Notes: generated by a model from the sequence alone, not told the origin. DNA of 64,000 nucleotides from Protonemura montana (GCA_947568835.1 OX387605.1:17736418-17800417), one strand, 5' to 3'. Counted from the first letter of the stretch, positions 1 through 12,485 are shown. Program-made: numbers and translations.

Positions 1-338
1 GACATGGCGAGCTGGCTGCACGAAGGGTGGGAACAATAATTACATTTTGTGCTTTGGCCCTTATGTCTAGCTATCCTGGCAAGGTGATTGTGAGGTGTGA
101 TTGTGACTCAAGTAATTGAAAGGAGATTCACCAAGCACTAGACTTCCACTGCATTTAAAGAGGTCATTACATTTTAAAATTGAATCTTACAACTTATTCT
201 TGGTCTATAATTTTGAATTGAGAGACAACTTGAATAAAAATGCCACAACCCTGTGTGGTTATCAAAGTTGCCGGTTATCGACTAGAATGCATCTAACAAT
301 CATTATCCTATAAAATAACACAGACAAATTGTTTGACA

Positions 339-385
339 CCTAGCACCTAGTTCCTAGTTCCTAGTTCCTAGTTCCTAGCACCTAG
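339..385. repeat. 7-bp tandem repeat (CCTAGTT/CCTAGCA)
   Basis: About 6.7 head-to-tail copies of CCTAGTT, with CCTAGCA variants at both edges of the array. It directly abuts the 17-bp array that starts at 386. It is a simple non-coding tandem array; no gene is visible around it. Confidence 0.9.
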
Positions 386-545
386 TAATGTAGTCATGTA
401 AGTAATGTAGCCATGTGGGTAATGTAGTCATGTAAGTAATGTAGTCATGTAAGTAATGTAGTCATGTAAGTAATGTAGTCATGTAAGTAATGTAGCCATG
501 TAAGTAATGTAGCCATGTAAGTAATGTAAGTAAGTAATGTAGTTG
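386..545. repeat. 17-bp minisatellite (TAATGTAGTCATGTAAG)
   Basis: About nine copies of a 17-bp unit TAATGTAGTCATGTAAG. Variants carry GCCATG for GTCATG and one carries GTGGG for GTAAG, and the last unit is shortened. Each GTAAG end looks like a splice donor, but this comes from the repeat and is not evidence of exons. The unit length is not a multiple of three, so no coding role is suggested. Confidence 0.9.
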
Positions 546-1193
546 TGAACGTATTCCAATGATTTTGTCAATTCGGGTTGACGGAGGAGCCTTGTACTAC
601 AGCTATTTTTTTATATGTAAATTATGTGGCTGCTCGTCATACCACTGTACAAGAGATTAGACTTTCTCTAGGCATCGTATTTTAAGTTCGTACAAAACCA
701 TAATTTTAAGAGGAATATTCCTCTAGAGACGAGCTAGTGCAAGGCAAAGTTGAACAAACTGAACTTATTTACTAGTAAAACAAATTTATTTGTCCGTCAG
801 ATATTTTGCTTCTGCTTGAATAGACGCTTCTGCGTTTCAGTATCAGTTTAGTCTGTCTTATTTTTCTTCTCGATTAATAATTGATCCGAAGTCTCTCGAA
901 TGCTTGAGTTATTTAAAAAAAAAAAACGCCATAAAACTACAATTATAACACATAATAAGCTATAACCATTAACCTCCAAACTCTTTGGCACTCGACATAC
1001 AGCCAGTTCAACAAATTATCTGTAATTTCATAAATTTAAGCGCAATTTCCAATCACCGCTTCTCACACGGGCAAATCGTTGCAATTAAACCGTATTTGAA
1101 GGCCAAACCAAGGTATTGCACGTAACGAGAGAAACCCATACAGCTTACTCATACATGTAATAATTGCAATCAATTTTCACAATCCGATCTCAC

Positions 1194-1268
1194 CTGCACG
1201 ACATAGGTGATGGAGAACATGCAAAAACTTCCCGTCGAAACCGCTTGTAAATCTATTCTTGGAAGCGT
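1194..1268 (-). CDS. Candidate exon ending in a strong splice donor (unrecognised protein)
   Basis: On the minus strand an open frame after a stop near 1271 reads RIDLQAVSTGSFC, then MFSITYVVQ, and ends exactly at CAG followed by GTGAGA, a near-consensus donor with the cut after 1194. The translated stretch has a plausible hydrophobic run (MFSITYVV). No good polypyrimidine acceptor lies just upstream, so if real it may be a first coding exon starting at the ATG at 1220. I cannot name a family. Donor-like motifs of this strength occur by chance in 64 kb, so this is only a candidate. Confidence 0.18.
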
Positions 1269-2140
1269 TTAACAGACGACGACGTTAACTTGAAGATAAC
1301 GGTGCATTTGTGCCATTCGACGCCTGTAATTATGCATGGACGTCGGTATAGTAACGATTATGATTATGGCGCCCGTCAAAGTGTTGGTGCGTGCGTTGGC
1401 CGCTCCAAGCGCTCAGGTCTAGTGGAATCTCTGATGCATGACGTACTTTTGCCGTTTGCCATTTGCTGTCGTCACGACCTATCGCACATTGCTCAGCTGT
1501 GTATGCTTCTGCATCCAACCGTGAATTCCGTTGCATGCTGGGCGTATAATTATTGGAAAAATGCAACAACTGTATCAGTGCCTGGTTTACAGTGTAGGAA
1601 ATTGTGTATGTTGATATGCTAAAACATAATAAAAATATGCATACGATGTTATTACTAAAGCCAAAAAAACATCTCAATTTTGTATGAAAATGTAGGTATG
1701 ATATAATGCATTATCATAGAAGCACCTGCTTCGTGTAAATTATACTACGTCAACACATAAATCAGCGGGATAGAACAATTAATCACTTGATAACAGACCG
1801 TGAATCAGATTTTTTGAGAGTTTGTGAAGCTATGCATATTTTGTTTGAAAAGTGCTTTTACCCGAGACAAACATATTTTCTTACCGCTGAATGCTTTAAG
1901 AAATAAAAACGAAAAATACACGAATTTTTGGTAAAAGGAACAACCTGGATTTCTGTTTTAATCGTCCCAAACCCCTTATTAATTTCAAAATACCAGCACA
2001 TCCCATGTTGCTTCTCATGAGGCTCTGGGCTAATTTTCATGCGTTTCCCCCAACATATACGATATAAGCACACATTTTTGTGAATCAATTGAGTATCTAT
2101 GTACAGGGATCTAATAACCTAATCAACTTCCTATTTTCCA

Positions 2141-2442
2141 GCTGGTTTCTAGCAAACATCGGGGAATATGGTACAGAATTGAATAGATTTCAATGTTTTC
2201 TATGCCGACTGACCGTACTCAGTAGCACATTTATCATGCAAAACAAAATAGAATATGCCACATCAATAACACGAATAGAATTTATGCGTGAAGTACACGT
2301 GTATAGTATGGATTGGAACACTACGAAGGATTTTATGCAACTTGACCCAAACAATAAAATGATGTATGCATTTCAAAACATGAACATGGAAGCGTATGAA
2401 TGGGCACAATGGTGTTTTGACATATATCGTGAGCTCTTATAA
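2141..2442 (+). CDS. Hypothetical open frame, possible terminal exon
   Basis: An open frame with no stop for about 100 codons follows a pyrimidine-rich TTTTCCAG acceptor-like site ending near 2141 and runs to a TAA at 2440-2442. The translation contains ITRIEFMREVHVYSMDWN and near its end MEAYEWAQWCFDIYREL, which looks more protein-like than its surroundings. No conserved domain is recognised and no convincing poly(A) signal follows closely. It could be a chance frame, or the last exon of an unknown gene. Confidence 0.15.
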
Positions 2443-3030
2443 ATACAAGGACCAAGGAAGGTTCACACATGGTTTGGTTCTCGGCTAAAATCTAATCGAA
2501 CAATGCCATGGTGAAAAAAAATACCAAAAAATAGGGGCTTGAGGTTTTACGTGTACAAATCCAATTTAAAAACTGATGTGTATATGTGCCTGCATACAAA
2601 TTCATTGTATTGGTCGTTGATTTTTTTTTTTTTTTTAAGTTTTATGTGAAAAAGCGAGCGAGGGTTTCCAATACAGCTATTATTTTTTCGTGGTGGAATA
2701 GCCAGGTTAAGTAGAAAGTTATTTTCTTGGAAAGTATTAGCATTATATTAGTAATATTAGCATTAGTAAATGAAACAATACCTTACCGATGTACAAAACT
2801 GTGCGCTGTAAGAAGGAACAAATTAATTAATTTATAAATAAGTAAATACAAAATTTTATAATTGGTAACTGATTTCGTTGGTAGCTGATTAAATTTGTGA
2901 TACTTCTTTTAAACAATGGTACGTATATGTTTTGTTTTGAGTTGTTTATTTAGCAAAAGAAAATTCTATTTACATTACAAATAAAAGTACTCGTTATTTT
3001 ATAATAAGGGGAAAGTTAAAGCTCTAATAA

Positions 3031-3105
3031 GTCATTTGAAAAATTCCCAATCGCCGTCTTTCTCGGATGTTGTTCTAACCATTCGAGCTAATTGGACATG
3101 ACCTT
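3031..3105 (-). repeat. Decayed tRNA-like (SINE head) relic
   Basis: The minus strand has an RNA polymerase III A-box-like segment, TTAGCTCGAATGGTTAGAAC, at 3091-3072. A degenerate B-box-like segment follows about 25 bases later, near 3048-3031. The order and spacing roughly fit a tRNA-derived SINE head, but the B box is badly eroded and no cloverleaf can be folded convincingly. Confidence 0.3.
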
Positions 3106-3764
3106 TCAAGACGAAATAAGTGTAATTGTTGAAAATGACGGATCGCCAACAAACAAGGCAAATGTAAAGCCACTCTGATTCCAGTGAATATATCTCTACT
3201 TCCAACCTCATCTCAGATTATTCGTGTACCGAACAGTTCTTTGTCCATTGCAAGATTTGCATTTTAACTCAAATTTTTAAAGCATTATTCGTTTATAGTG
3301 AATACTGTGTGTATATTCAAACTGTGAAAAAGGTAACTGCACAGAATGTACCTGCTGCTTTATTAAAGACATATTTTTTTATTAGTATTTTTTTATAAAA
3401 ACTAACTGTAATTTTTGTACGTGGTTTTCTCGTAAACAAAAAATCCCGCGATTTTTCGGGCGCTTTGGAGTAATTTGGGGTAACAAATCACTTTCATGCG
3501 TCATTATCAGCTACCACGATATACCACGCCGTTTTGGAGCAACGTTACAAAATGAACTCTTTGCTTCCGCTGGGCAGCAATGGCCGGCTCGCCGCTTTTC
3601 CGGATCCAATCATTTATCAACACACAATCCATCAATTAATTAGCAAGAGCTATTTAATAAATGGTAAACAACGGTAAAAACTAATTGCTAGAAATTTAAT
3701 CATTGGAGTTACGTAAACAGCATTTTTGTGTGCACTTTATCATTCGAACTATGATGTCACCAAA

Positions 3765-3920
3765 AGTCGCTTGTTTAAAGATTATTCTGATGAAATTCTG
3801 TCGCTATGCAGGACATATTTTCTCCTTTCTCCGTTAGAATATATGCTTAAAGCAAACGGAGAGGCTGAAAAAATGAATGGATATTTGAAAAGTTCAGTCA
3901 AATACACGCAAAACGTTGGT
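3765..3920 (+). pseudogene. Ty3/gypsy retrotransposon integrase relic
   Basis: Within an open frame lacking an ATG (3726-4034), the translation reads RLFKDYSDEI followed by LSPLEYMLKANGEAEKMNG and YLKSSVKYTQNVG. This matches the end of the integrase catalytic core of Ty3/gypsy elements: an F-x-x-Y-C/S-D-E motif, a P-L-x-P-x-A-N-G-E-A-E-R-x-N segment that holds the catalytic glutamate, then a basic LK segment. No reverse transcriptase, RNase H or gag reading frame is seen nearby, and the remainder of the frame is low-complexity. It is an old, fragmentary copy. The call rests on the ANGEAE-x-M-N signature and its context. Confidence 0.6.
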
Positions 3921-4117
3921 ATATTTTATCTAGCTCTCTCGTATTTATTTTATATTATAATTTTCATTATAGTTTACAAGAGGCCAACGACAGGTGGTGA
4001 GGTCAACTTTATAAAACAACGACACAGCTTTTGAAAATACAGCATTTATAAATGTAATCCGTTCAGTACATTCATACAAAATTTGACAAACTCTTGCACA
4101 GTCTTTAAAAGTATGTC

Positions 4118-4452
4118 AGAGAGTCAGCGTTGATACTAAACTTACTGCTGATCAAGCGAGCCGGCAACACGAAGTACCGGAAGGTGCCACCCGGTGGCGC
4201 TTGCGGCTATTCTTTTTAACAAATCTCTCCAATTAAATAATTGCGACTCAAAACATGGAAACATAATAAGCATTAACACGGAATATATGAGCATAAACCA
4301 GTCTCAAATGCGAGTAATCTGCGAGAAATAATTAAATTAAATTTCCTATCACTCAAAACGACGTTGACACTTCCTAGTATCCTCAATAAATTAGTAATTT
4401 GGCAACACTTTTTCGCAAAACTCCGTTCAACATTAGCGCTATGGCAGTACGG
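4118..4452 (+). repeat. Dispersed repeat A, copy 1
   Basis: About 335 bases align along their whole length with 21257-21587 in the same orientation. Shared landmarks in order are AGAGAG-CAGCGTTGAT, CTGCTGA-CAA-CGAGCCG, TTTTTAACAAA, AAACCAGTCTCAA-TGCGAG, AAACGACG-TGAC and TAGCGCT. The two copies differ by many substitutions and small indels. No coding capacity or clear tRNA, 5S or 7SL head is seen. This copy lies about 100 bases after the open frame holding the gypsy integrase relic, but the other copy has no integrase, so a shared element is not implied. Confidence 0.8.
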
Positions 4453-7400
4453 TATCACGAAAAAATTAATAATATCCCAAACCTAAAAGTAAAAAAGCGC
4501 CAGCGACAAAATTGTAACGCACATATTTATTTTTGTCTGCTTGTCGCGTCAAGATGATCAGACATCCAGCATTTGTCGCCAGCCAGTTGGCATAACGCAC
4601 CTCTGTTCTGTAGCCATCTTGATAACCGTGCTCCTGTCCCCCTTATACACCGTGGCTATTTCCGACCTATAGCTGGCCCAATAACGACCGTAGCGCGTGA
4701 TTTTCAAACTCTTGGTCTCAGGTGGAAACCGAGGTCTCTAGGACCCGTTTCTGTGAAGTCAAAAGATTTGCACGGAAAGTTGAAAAGGAAATTCGCTGCG
4801 CGTAAAAAGCAAGGAGCGGTGCTCTGTGGGTGGTCAAACGTAGGGCGAGCGTGATGAGTATGCAATAAGCATAATTACATTAACCCCCTCCGAGTGGAAG
4901 CGAGGTAGTTGATGATGTTCGTGATTAGCTGTGTTGCATGATAGCTGGCAGGACTAACTCATCAATGATACCATCTTGTGACTTAGCTGCTTTCAGATAC
5001 ATAGGTATAGGCGTCAAAGAATAGTCACTTTCGGATAGTATATGAGATAATGTTATAACGAGCTGGTTTCTTACGATTGATTTTATAAATGAAACTCAAG
5101 TATCTACACTAAACAAAAAATTCAAATATGAGCGACTGTCACTATGAACATAAAAGTGGATATATTTTACAGCCAATTTTTTCTTATCGATTTACTTTTT
5201 TTAATTTTACATTTAATTAAATTAATTTACTTTTTTTATTAATAATAATTTTGCATTTTTTTTATATATATTTTGTATTTTTTGTATTTTTTTGCTTTTC
5301 TTATTTATTCAACTATGCTCATTAAAAGATGACATTCGTCATCAAGCATATAAACGCGTTCGCCGGAAAACAAGACTCATGAGGTAGCTAATTTCCGTAT
5401 ACGCTTTTCATAGTGGAAAAGCTTTATTTGTACACGGAATTTTACTCAGTCGGCCTGAGAGAATTTCCTCCCTGGCATATTTGCTCATCAAACATTGGCT
5501 TAGTAAAGCATTTATTTAATCACATCAAATAGGATGTTTGTCAACACTTCACTTCTGTACCAGCTCTGGGAGTTATTTCGGTGGATTGGGAATGACTTGC
5601 ATGCATATCCGATGAGCGTTGACTCGTTAAGTTGGACATACACATCAAGTATAAACCGACTAAAATCATGCCATAATCCTATGACTAGCCGGCTTCATAA
5701 AGAAAACTTCTCGGATGTCGCTTTCTTTCATTTATTTATTTATTCGCTTTTTTTTAGCTATTTTCATTGTTTCAAATTATATAGTTGAAAAGACTAAAAA
5801 GCTTGTATCGTGGATAGATAAAACTGCATTGAAAATGCTCTCAGTCGTTAGATTTAGATAATGAGCAGGTATAGAAAGATGCTAGAGGTGAAAACACTCT
5901 GACGCTGCTTCCAATATCGGCCGTTGAGTTAGGGGGTTGTTAAATATATCAATTGATACCAACACAACACGAAATTCCGTTTTTTTTTCGCTGTTATTGG
6001 CAAAGATGTTGTCGAACGTGCTGCGTTGAATAAATAACAACATTCTATAGCTTAGCTTTAGTTAGAATTTTAATTCTGAGTATATGCACGCGAGTAACAA
6101 TATGAATGTAGGACAATTTTTTTGTGTTTTTTATTCTAAACACTCGCTGTTGAAACTTTAGCAGCAAATTCGACTAGATGGCTTGTTTTTAATACAACAT
6201 ATACAAGAAAGCATTCGGAATGCAATAATGCCATTGTTTATAGAACCTAGTACTAAAACGTTACATACAAAAATATTTCAAAAATGTATTAAATTAAAAG
6301 TGTAGGCGGCGGTACGTTACTGCAGACCCACAAACGCATTAATTTTCTATGTGCTTTTCCTGTAAAATACTTTAACAAACGAAACGACGCGAGTTCGGCT
6401 TTTTTTTTTCGTCGTGGCGTGAAACGATTTTGATTTTATTACATACTTCCGCGGAACGCTTCCCGAAGTGTAATTTCCAGACTCTGACTGACTGGATTGA
6501 TAAATGTTTGGATCTGAAGAGAGGAACGCAACGGAAGACGGTGCAGAGAACTTGAGAGCGCGGACGCGATGTGGCTGGCCGACAAACTCAAACCCTCCTC
6601 ATCATGCTACAACTTGACGGCGGTAGAAAACTTTACGCTAGAACCTTACCATATATACTGGCTACGATCGATAGATCGTACTCCAAAGTTCGCTACTTGT
6701 TACCAGAGCGGTATAGAGTGATAGCACGTTCAGGAACACCACATCATAGCAGAAGGAAAAAAAAGTAAGAAAAGATTTATACAAGAGACCAAAAGATAAA
6801 AAGATGAGGGATGAGCTGCTGAAGACACTCTAGATTTTAGCGCTCGCCGCGGTAGAGCAAGCTGGCTACTGGTATGACTTGGTTGTGGAAAGCGACGCCC
6901 TCGACGCCCTAGACGTCGCGTATACGCCCTCTGGCGAATCAAGGCGGATATTAATTAACATATCACTTCAGATGAGTTAGGACAGTGATAGAAAGGGTGT
7001 AATTACTTAGTCCTGCAACTGGGGGTGCGAAAACGACGCATTGAAATGCATGTCTTACTAACAAGATAACACGTGGATTCATTTAGGTCGGCTGGAAAAT
7101 GGATTAAATATTCTGGACTGGCAACTCGAATTATTTTGTCATTGGTTCTCTTGCACGATATAGAAATTCTACGTTGCAATTTGGGAAAAGCTAGCTTTTC
7201 TTGAGAACGTATTGGTATGTACTGGATGTTGCTTTGATAAAACCCATTGCACATAATTCAATACCATCGCAATACATAAAATTATCTGTATCCACGATGT
7301 AGTTTACATGGGGTTGGTATGTTCCTCATCTAAATTATTTGCTCGGGTAAAAGGTAATACAGGGTACACTTTCAAGAGGCCTCACGGCTTGCTCGTATAA

Positions 7401-9360
7401 GTTACTTAAATAACATTAAGACCCTAACACCCTGCATTCCCCCGACCCTACCTGAGTCAACCGCTTTGTTACTTTACCTTCAGATCTGTTTAAGTAAATT
7501 AATGAAGACGTGTTTTCAGTGCTAAATTAAGGATGTTCTTTGAAACAAAGAAGTGATCGAACTGCAAACAAACAGTTTACGTTAAATTGTACTCAGGAAT
7601 ACTTGAAACAATTCCTAGAAGCTCGGAAATAGCATTAATTTAAGATATTTGACATTTTTCATAACTAAACGACTACATTTGACTGATTACTTGTAATATG
7701 AGCTCTGCCTTCCCACAGTACTACACACTTTTATCACTTCTCACTGTAACCACTACCCATTATAATCACTAATTACTATAATCAATCCATAAAAACTCTT
7801 TCGGGGGTATATATTTCGGGTGTTACCTAATTGCATACAGATAATTTATGTAGAATAGTAGCACCTTTTACATCTCTGATGTGTTGCATTTCGTGACCTA
7901 AAAAGAGTGACAAACTATGAAAATGACGTGATTAATATTTCACTACTCTCTGAGGAAGAAAGCTTCCGGTATTAAGTGCAAATGATGCAATTAACATGCG
8001 ATAGATGCACTGATTAAGCCACGGATAAATGGGTCGAATAATGCAATCGTTTCTTGCATCATTTTCTCTCGCCTTTCCAAAGTACACCGTCGTGGTATGG
8101 TTCAATGCAAGTTCAATGAACGGTCAGTGAGAATAACTTGTTATTTACCCATGCTAAGAAAATTTGAACGACCACAGGCTGTTTTTATTTTTTTTAAGGA
8201 AAGTTTTTGGAAAATATTACTTAGTATGGAAGTTTATCTGAAGAAAAACAAATCGGATCGCTGAACGTCATGAATAACATCCTTGATCGTACACATATTA
8301 TCAAATTTTCAGCTATAAACTACGAGCAACGCGCTATAAAATAAGTAGCGACATGTTTTGCACATAAAAGGAGGTGATATCCAATAAAGATAAAAGCTAT
8401 GGTATTAATCTTGATAGAGCACAACAAGAGTTTCGTCAATGTCCTCTAATATGAAATCGTTTGTCCCCACGTCCAGTTCTGAATACGCCTGTAGCATCAA
8501 AAGATCCTCCTACACAGATAGGAATCGGCGGCCATATATGGCGATCGTCTGGGCTTCCCTTTTACCAAAGACTAGCGTAATCCCATTTTTATGACTGGCC
8601 AAGGGAGCAGAATCGTCGCACAAGCTACGAAAAACCGACGCCAAGCGACGCCCAACAGTTCCAGGTTCAGGGTGGGCAGCCAAGCGTTCTACGCCACACG
8701 CGGTGACAACCTCGACGCTGGAATTTGCCCGCCGCACATTTCGCTTTGCAACTTTACGTATTTATAATTGAATTGTTTTTATTTGAATTTCGTACGTCAA
8801 TTTAGATTCTGGACGATTAGTTAATTTATTAAAGCGATAATTCAGAAGAACTTTTTGAAAAATTCACCGTTTTTAGCACGTTTCCCTCTAAGAAACGCCC
8901 AAATAACGTTGCTCTGTTTTGGGTGAGAGCCATATAAAGGAGATAAATAAAAAAATAAAATAAAATATTCTTCTTCAAACGTGACAGAACTAAAAAAAAA
9001 ACCCCGCAACAAATTGTATAAACCAACATTCGAAAACCGAATTGCACATTTTTGCCCGACATTTCAAACGGAGAACGTCTCACCTCGACACGGGCGCGGT
9101 TTTTTTCTTATTATATAGAAATTCTGTTTAAAATTTCTAAACCATTTCGTCGTTACTGAATGGAGCGACGGCGTTCAATGCTTTTCGAGATCATCATTCA
9201 GCAAGAGCACGCCGAGATTCCCGCTAATATCATTACAGAAGTGAAGAGCATATCAAGCGTCTGTAATAATTACGTTGCCAGCTAGCATAGATGTACGTAT
9301 TGCTCGGCTCGGGGTGCAATGGCGACAACCAAAACCAAGGCGACATCAAACTCAACGTCT
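4453..9360. other. Gene-poor stretch
   Basis: No gene or RNA is recognised. It holds a strongly T-rich segment at about 5180-5300, a short CGACGCC cluster at 6891-6937 and a second at 8636-8653. Short open frames up to about 90 codons occur on both strands but look like chance frames. Confidence 0.5.
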
Positions 9361-9368
9361 CGAGTGCG

Positions 9369-9400
9369 TATATATACTGCGTAGCGTGTATTCACGCACG
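9369..9400 (+). promoter_or_regulatory. Candidate TATA-type core promoter
   Basis: TATATATAC at 9369-9377 is followed about 25 bases later by TTCACG, a weak initiator-like element. A comparatively G+C-rich leader with an ATG at 9479 comes next. That ATG opens an 18-codon frame only, so it would need a splice donor (GTACGC lies directly after it). No downstream exon was identified. It could be chance. Confidence 0.2.
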
Positions 9401-10624
9401 CCAAGAGTAACGAGATCTGCATTGTGTGCGTAGAACTTGCGAGCAACTCGCTTTGCCGTCGGTGGTACGACTCTTCAGATGGTACGCACGAAGACGGAAG
9501 GGGGAAAAGTTTTTAAACTAACGCAATTTGAATAATTGGTTTTCTGAAAACAATTTCTTCGTTATATTTACAAACCAGTGAAATATTAATGAACACGAGA
9601 TGACTACTTGAAATCGGTATAGCACCCAGGATCCAATCTGCGTTGGAAGTGCTTAATTTTTCTCACCTATATATAGCTGTGTTTTTATCAGAATTTGTTT
9701 TCTTCCTGAGATAGCTTTTAATTTTAGTTTTATTTCATCCTGATTCATGTTCGGAAACAAAGGACATCCCAAGTCGTTTGATTGTGGGGGATGATATTGC
9801 AGCGAATAACAGCAATAACAAAGCATCCACTCTGAGTTGGAAACTTTGATAAAAAATAAAAAAAGCTTCTAATCTCTGGGAGGTGCAATGAATCACCTTG
9901 AGTGTATTCTTCGTTTCTGTTCGTGTGCAGCTCATAATCAGATCGTTGGTTTCAAACCCCAACGCATTTTTGTCACGTTTTTCCAAAGTTTTTCTTCGAA
10001 GCCCTTGAAAATCTAAACGAAGGGAAACGAGGAAGATTCGAAGAAGGAGCCGGGAAAGTTTTTAATTTATTCTTGAATGAAACCGGGTTGAATAGAGAAA
10101 TACACTTTCGAAACTCAAAGAAGTAGGATTTCTAGTAATGAATTTGAATATTTTTTTGGGGCGAAGAGTCAAAGTGAATAGAAGATTTAACGAGCTGAGA
10201 CATTTCCAGACTTGCGTCGGAATATGAAGTAGTTTTGAATAACTCTAGTAGTTGCAGTTGCTTGCCGAAATAAGCCTTTCAAGTTCCTCTTCCGTGGATA
10301 CTTTGATATGAGACGTAAAGTTCGCCTTTTTTGGTACACAACAGCGTTAAACTTCATTCTTCGTTTACTCTTATGTGTGTATACACATATTGTCATTCTT
10401 CGTTAACAATTGTTAACAATAACTTATTAACAGATTACGACGTTAGGTGTTTTCATAACTATATTACACCGGATACAGACTTCATGAACATTCCAGACCG
10501 ATGGGCAATTAGTAAAGGCCATCCAGGCGAGATTTCCTCAGGTGGTCGAGCGGTCACCACCCCTTCCACTGTAACTCCTTCTAGGCGGATGCAAGCGCCA
10601 ACATGGAGGTGACTTGACAAAAAC

Positions 10625-10665
10625 TATTTGAACTGGGGTTAGCATTCAAAAACCCAGTTCAAATA
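10625..10665. repeat. Inverted repeat with 15-bp arms
   Basis: Arms at 10625-10640 and 10651-10665 pair as TATTTGAACTGGG(G)TT with AACCCAGTTCAAATA around a 10-base loop, with one bulged G. Polypurine and AT-rich sequence follows. It might be a hairpin or the remains of a small inverted-repeat element; no target-site duplication is evident. Confidence 0.75.
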
Positions 10666-10905
10666 TATATATTTTTTAAACAAGTGCTAAGGTTACATCA
10701 AGTAGACATGAGTCTAATAACAACCAATGAAATTAGTAACTTCTTCGAAAACAACCCTACACTTTAGCAAAAAATCTCAAATTGTTTAGATCCAGTGATT
10801 TTCATAATTTTGCAAAAGAGAGAAATCTGTAAGACGCGGGTCTCCGTACGTGATCTATGGGGAAGCTGCTAAGCCTGCATGTGGCGAGCAAGTTTGCCCA
10901 TGGAA

Positions 10906-11000
10906 CGCAATCCAGTAGACTCGAGGGTTGAGGCGTCTGTCTGTGTTCCTGACGGGTGATGTGTAATTAGATCGGGGTTCGATTCCCAAGTTTGCTCAGT
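10906..11000 (+). repeat. tRNA-derived SINE head (degraded)
   Basis: An A-box-like TAGACTCGAGGGTTGAGGC at 10916-10934 is followed by a near-perfect B box GGTTCGATTCC at 10976-10986. This order and the GAGGCGTCTG after box A resemble leucine/serine-type tRNA-derived SINE heads of invertebrates. Sequence after the B box (AGTTCCGTCGCCACTGTGCT) resembles the tail of the minus-strand SINE at 40440-40540. It is not a functional tRNA, since no complete acceptor stem forms. Confidence 0.55.
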
Positions 11001-12375
11001 TCCGTCGCCACTGTGCTCGTCGAGGATAAACCAAACGCAGAGCATTTGCTTACAGCCAGCCATTTATTTGCATTTGATCCCAAATTGGATTTATTTCTCG
11101 GCGACTTACTATTTTATACAACTACGATAGCTCACACAAATCGAATGAATGGAAAACAATCTATATACACTACTTTATTTACAAAATTTCAATCTCTCCT
11201 TTAAATCATTGGAGATGCAATCGATTTTTTGTAAAATGTATTTTGGTACAGACATTGTTTGAAAATGTTTTCAATCGAACATTTAAACGATATAAGATGC
11301 ATTGGAAATGCACTTACTGATTCTATTTGCTAGAGTGGAAAAGCATCATGTGCGGCCAAAAATAAAAGTGCTGGTAACTGGAAAGGTTTCCTTTTGACCT
11401 TTTCCGATACTCCATAGATTTTGAGAGAATGTCATTTTTTTTTCGTTTGTGTTGTTATTCTGCTACTCGTGAGCTTTCTGTCTCCAACATAGCACAATGA
11501 CAGCAAACCTCTAATGAGAGTCGAGCCTGCACATCATTCCACATCTGTTTTCTTGCATTTGGTCAACCGCGCAGCGCTGCGCTTCGAAGCCCAACGCTAC
11601 ATACTTGCATTTCAATGTCCCGTGCACCATTTAAAACCCGTAAGCCGTGAGTGACAGGTCTGCGGGAGATTACTCGAATAAGACCAGTAATTTGCATGGA
11701 GATTGAGCGAGCCACCGATCGATGGGACCTCTGCGGCATTACCTCGCCCTTCTTCGGAGCTCACCGAAAAAAACGACCATCGCCAATATCTATCTGTCTG
11801 GATGTAATTTTTCTCGCAGTGAAATTAGACATGAGAGTCACGTTTTACTCGAAACACGTGAAAATAATTCAGAAAGAACGGTTACGAAACGATTAAGGTT
11901 TTATTTGCGGTAGCTGACAATATCTATTTTAAATAACGTGCCTGATTTTGAATTTGGGTGGAAATAATTTCACGTTTTCTCAAAAACAAAAAAGTGTGTA
12001 TGAAGACATTAATCACGTTGCCGAAATTCGCTTGTCGAGAAAATCTGCCATCCGTTTCGAGGCACATAAATATAACGCTATACATTTCGCTAGGTACATG
12101 TGAGAAAGATTGAAAACGATCAAATTTACTGGAAATCGTTCACAAAAGAATAGCCTGGAAAAAGGAAAGTATCCTTGCATGATTTTCCTGTCATTGTTAC
12201 ACAGTACGATCACGTAATATCTTTTCCTGTTAAGAGTTTAGGTCAGAATATTTACGACACCACCGTAACATATCGACTGGATCAATTTCTCATTTTTGTA
12301 CAACATTTTCCGAACATTACCATAAAACACATGTAGATCGTAGATGCATGCTGTGTAGATGCAATATAAATGTTA
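11001..12375. other. No recognisable gene
   Basis: AT-rich sequence with short open frames only (up to about 80 codons, overlapping in different frames). No domain, RNA or repeat could be supported. Confidence 0.5.
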
Positions 12376-12485
12376 ATGCCTTACAAAATGGTCTGTGTCG
12401 TTCCTCAACCAATTTACTCCAGACGGGTGATTTAAGAGTGCATAAAAATATTCTGCACAGAAAGGATAAGCGTCGCAAGTATTAA
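12376..12485 (+). pseudogene. C2H2 zinc-finger protein C-terminal relic
   Basis: In one frame the sequence reads MPYKMVC, resembling the start of a C2H2 finger. After a one-base frame slip in the TGTG at 12394-12398 it continues as CRSSTNLLQTGDLRVHKNIL, then HRKDKRRKY and a TAA at 12483-12485. The segment TGDLRVHKNILH fits the helix and two histidines of a C2H2 finger (L-x-x-H-x3-4-H). The basic tail and stop are typical of the last finger of such proteins. The cysteine half is eroded and C-to-H spacing is off by two, so this is most likely a decayed copy; a sequencing indel is the alternative. Confidence 0.45.

Larger units (their letters stand above)
546..3030. other. Intergenic or intronic stretch, mostly featureless
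   Basis: A+T-rich DNA with short homopolymers, including A runs near 917 and a T run near 2620. Apart from the exon candidate at 1194-1268 and the open frame at 2141-2442, nothing recognisable as a gene, RNA or mobile element is seen. Two overlapping open frames of about 110 codons at 1290-1677 run on opposite strands and match no family that I recognise. Confidence 0.5.

Noticed and set aside
386..545. Cluster of splice donors (GTAAG) or CRISPR-like array
   Set aside because: Units are contiguous without spacers; the donor-like motif is part of the tandem unit.
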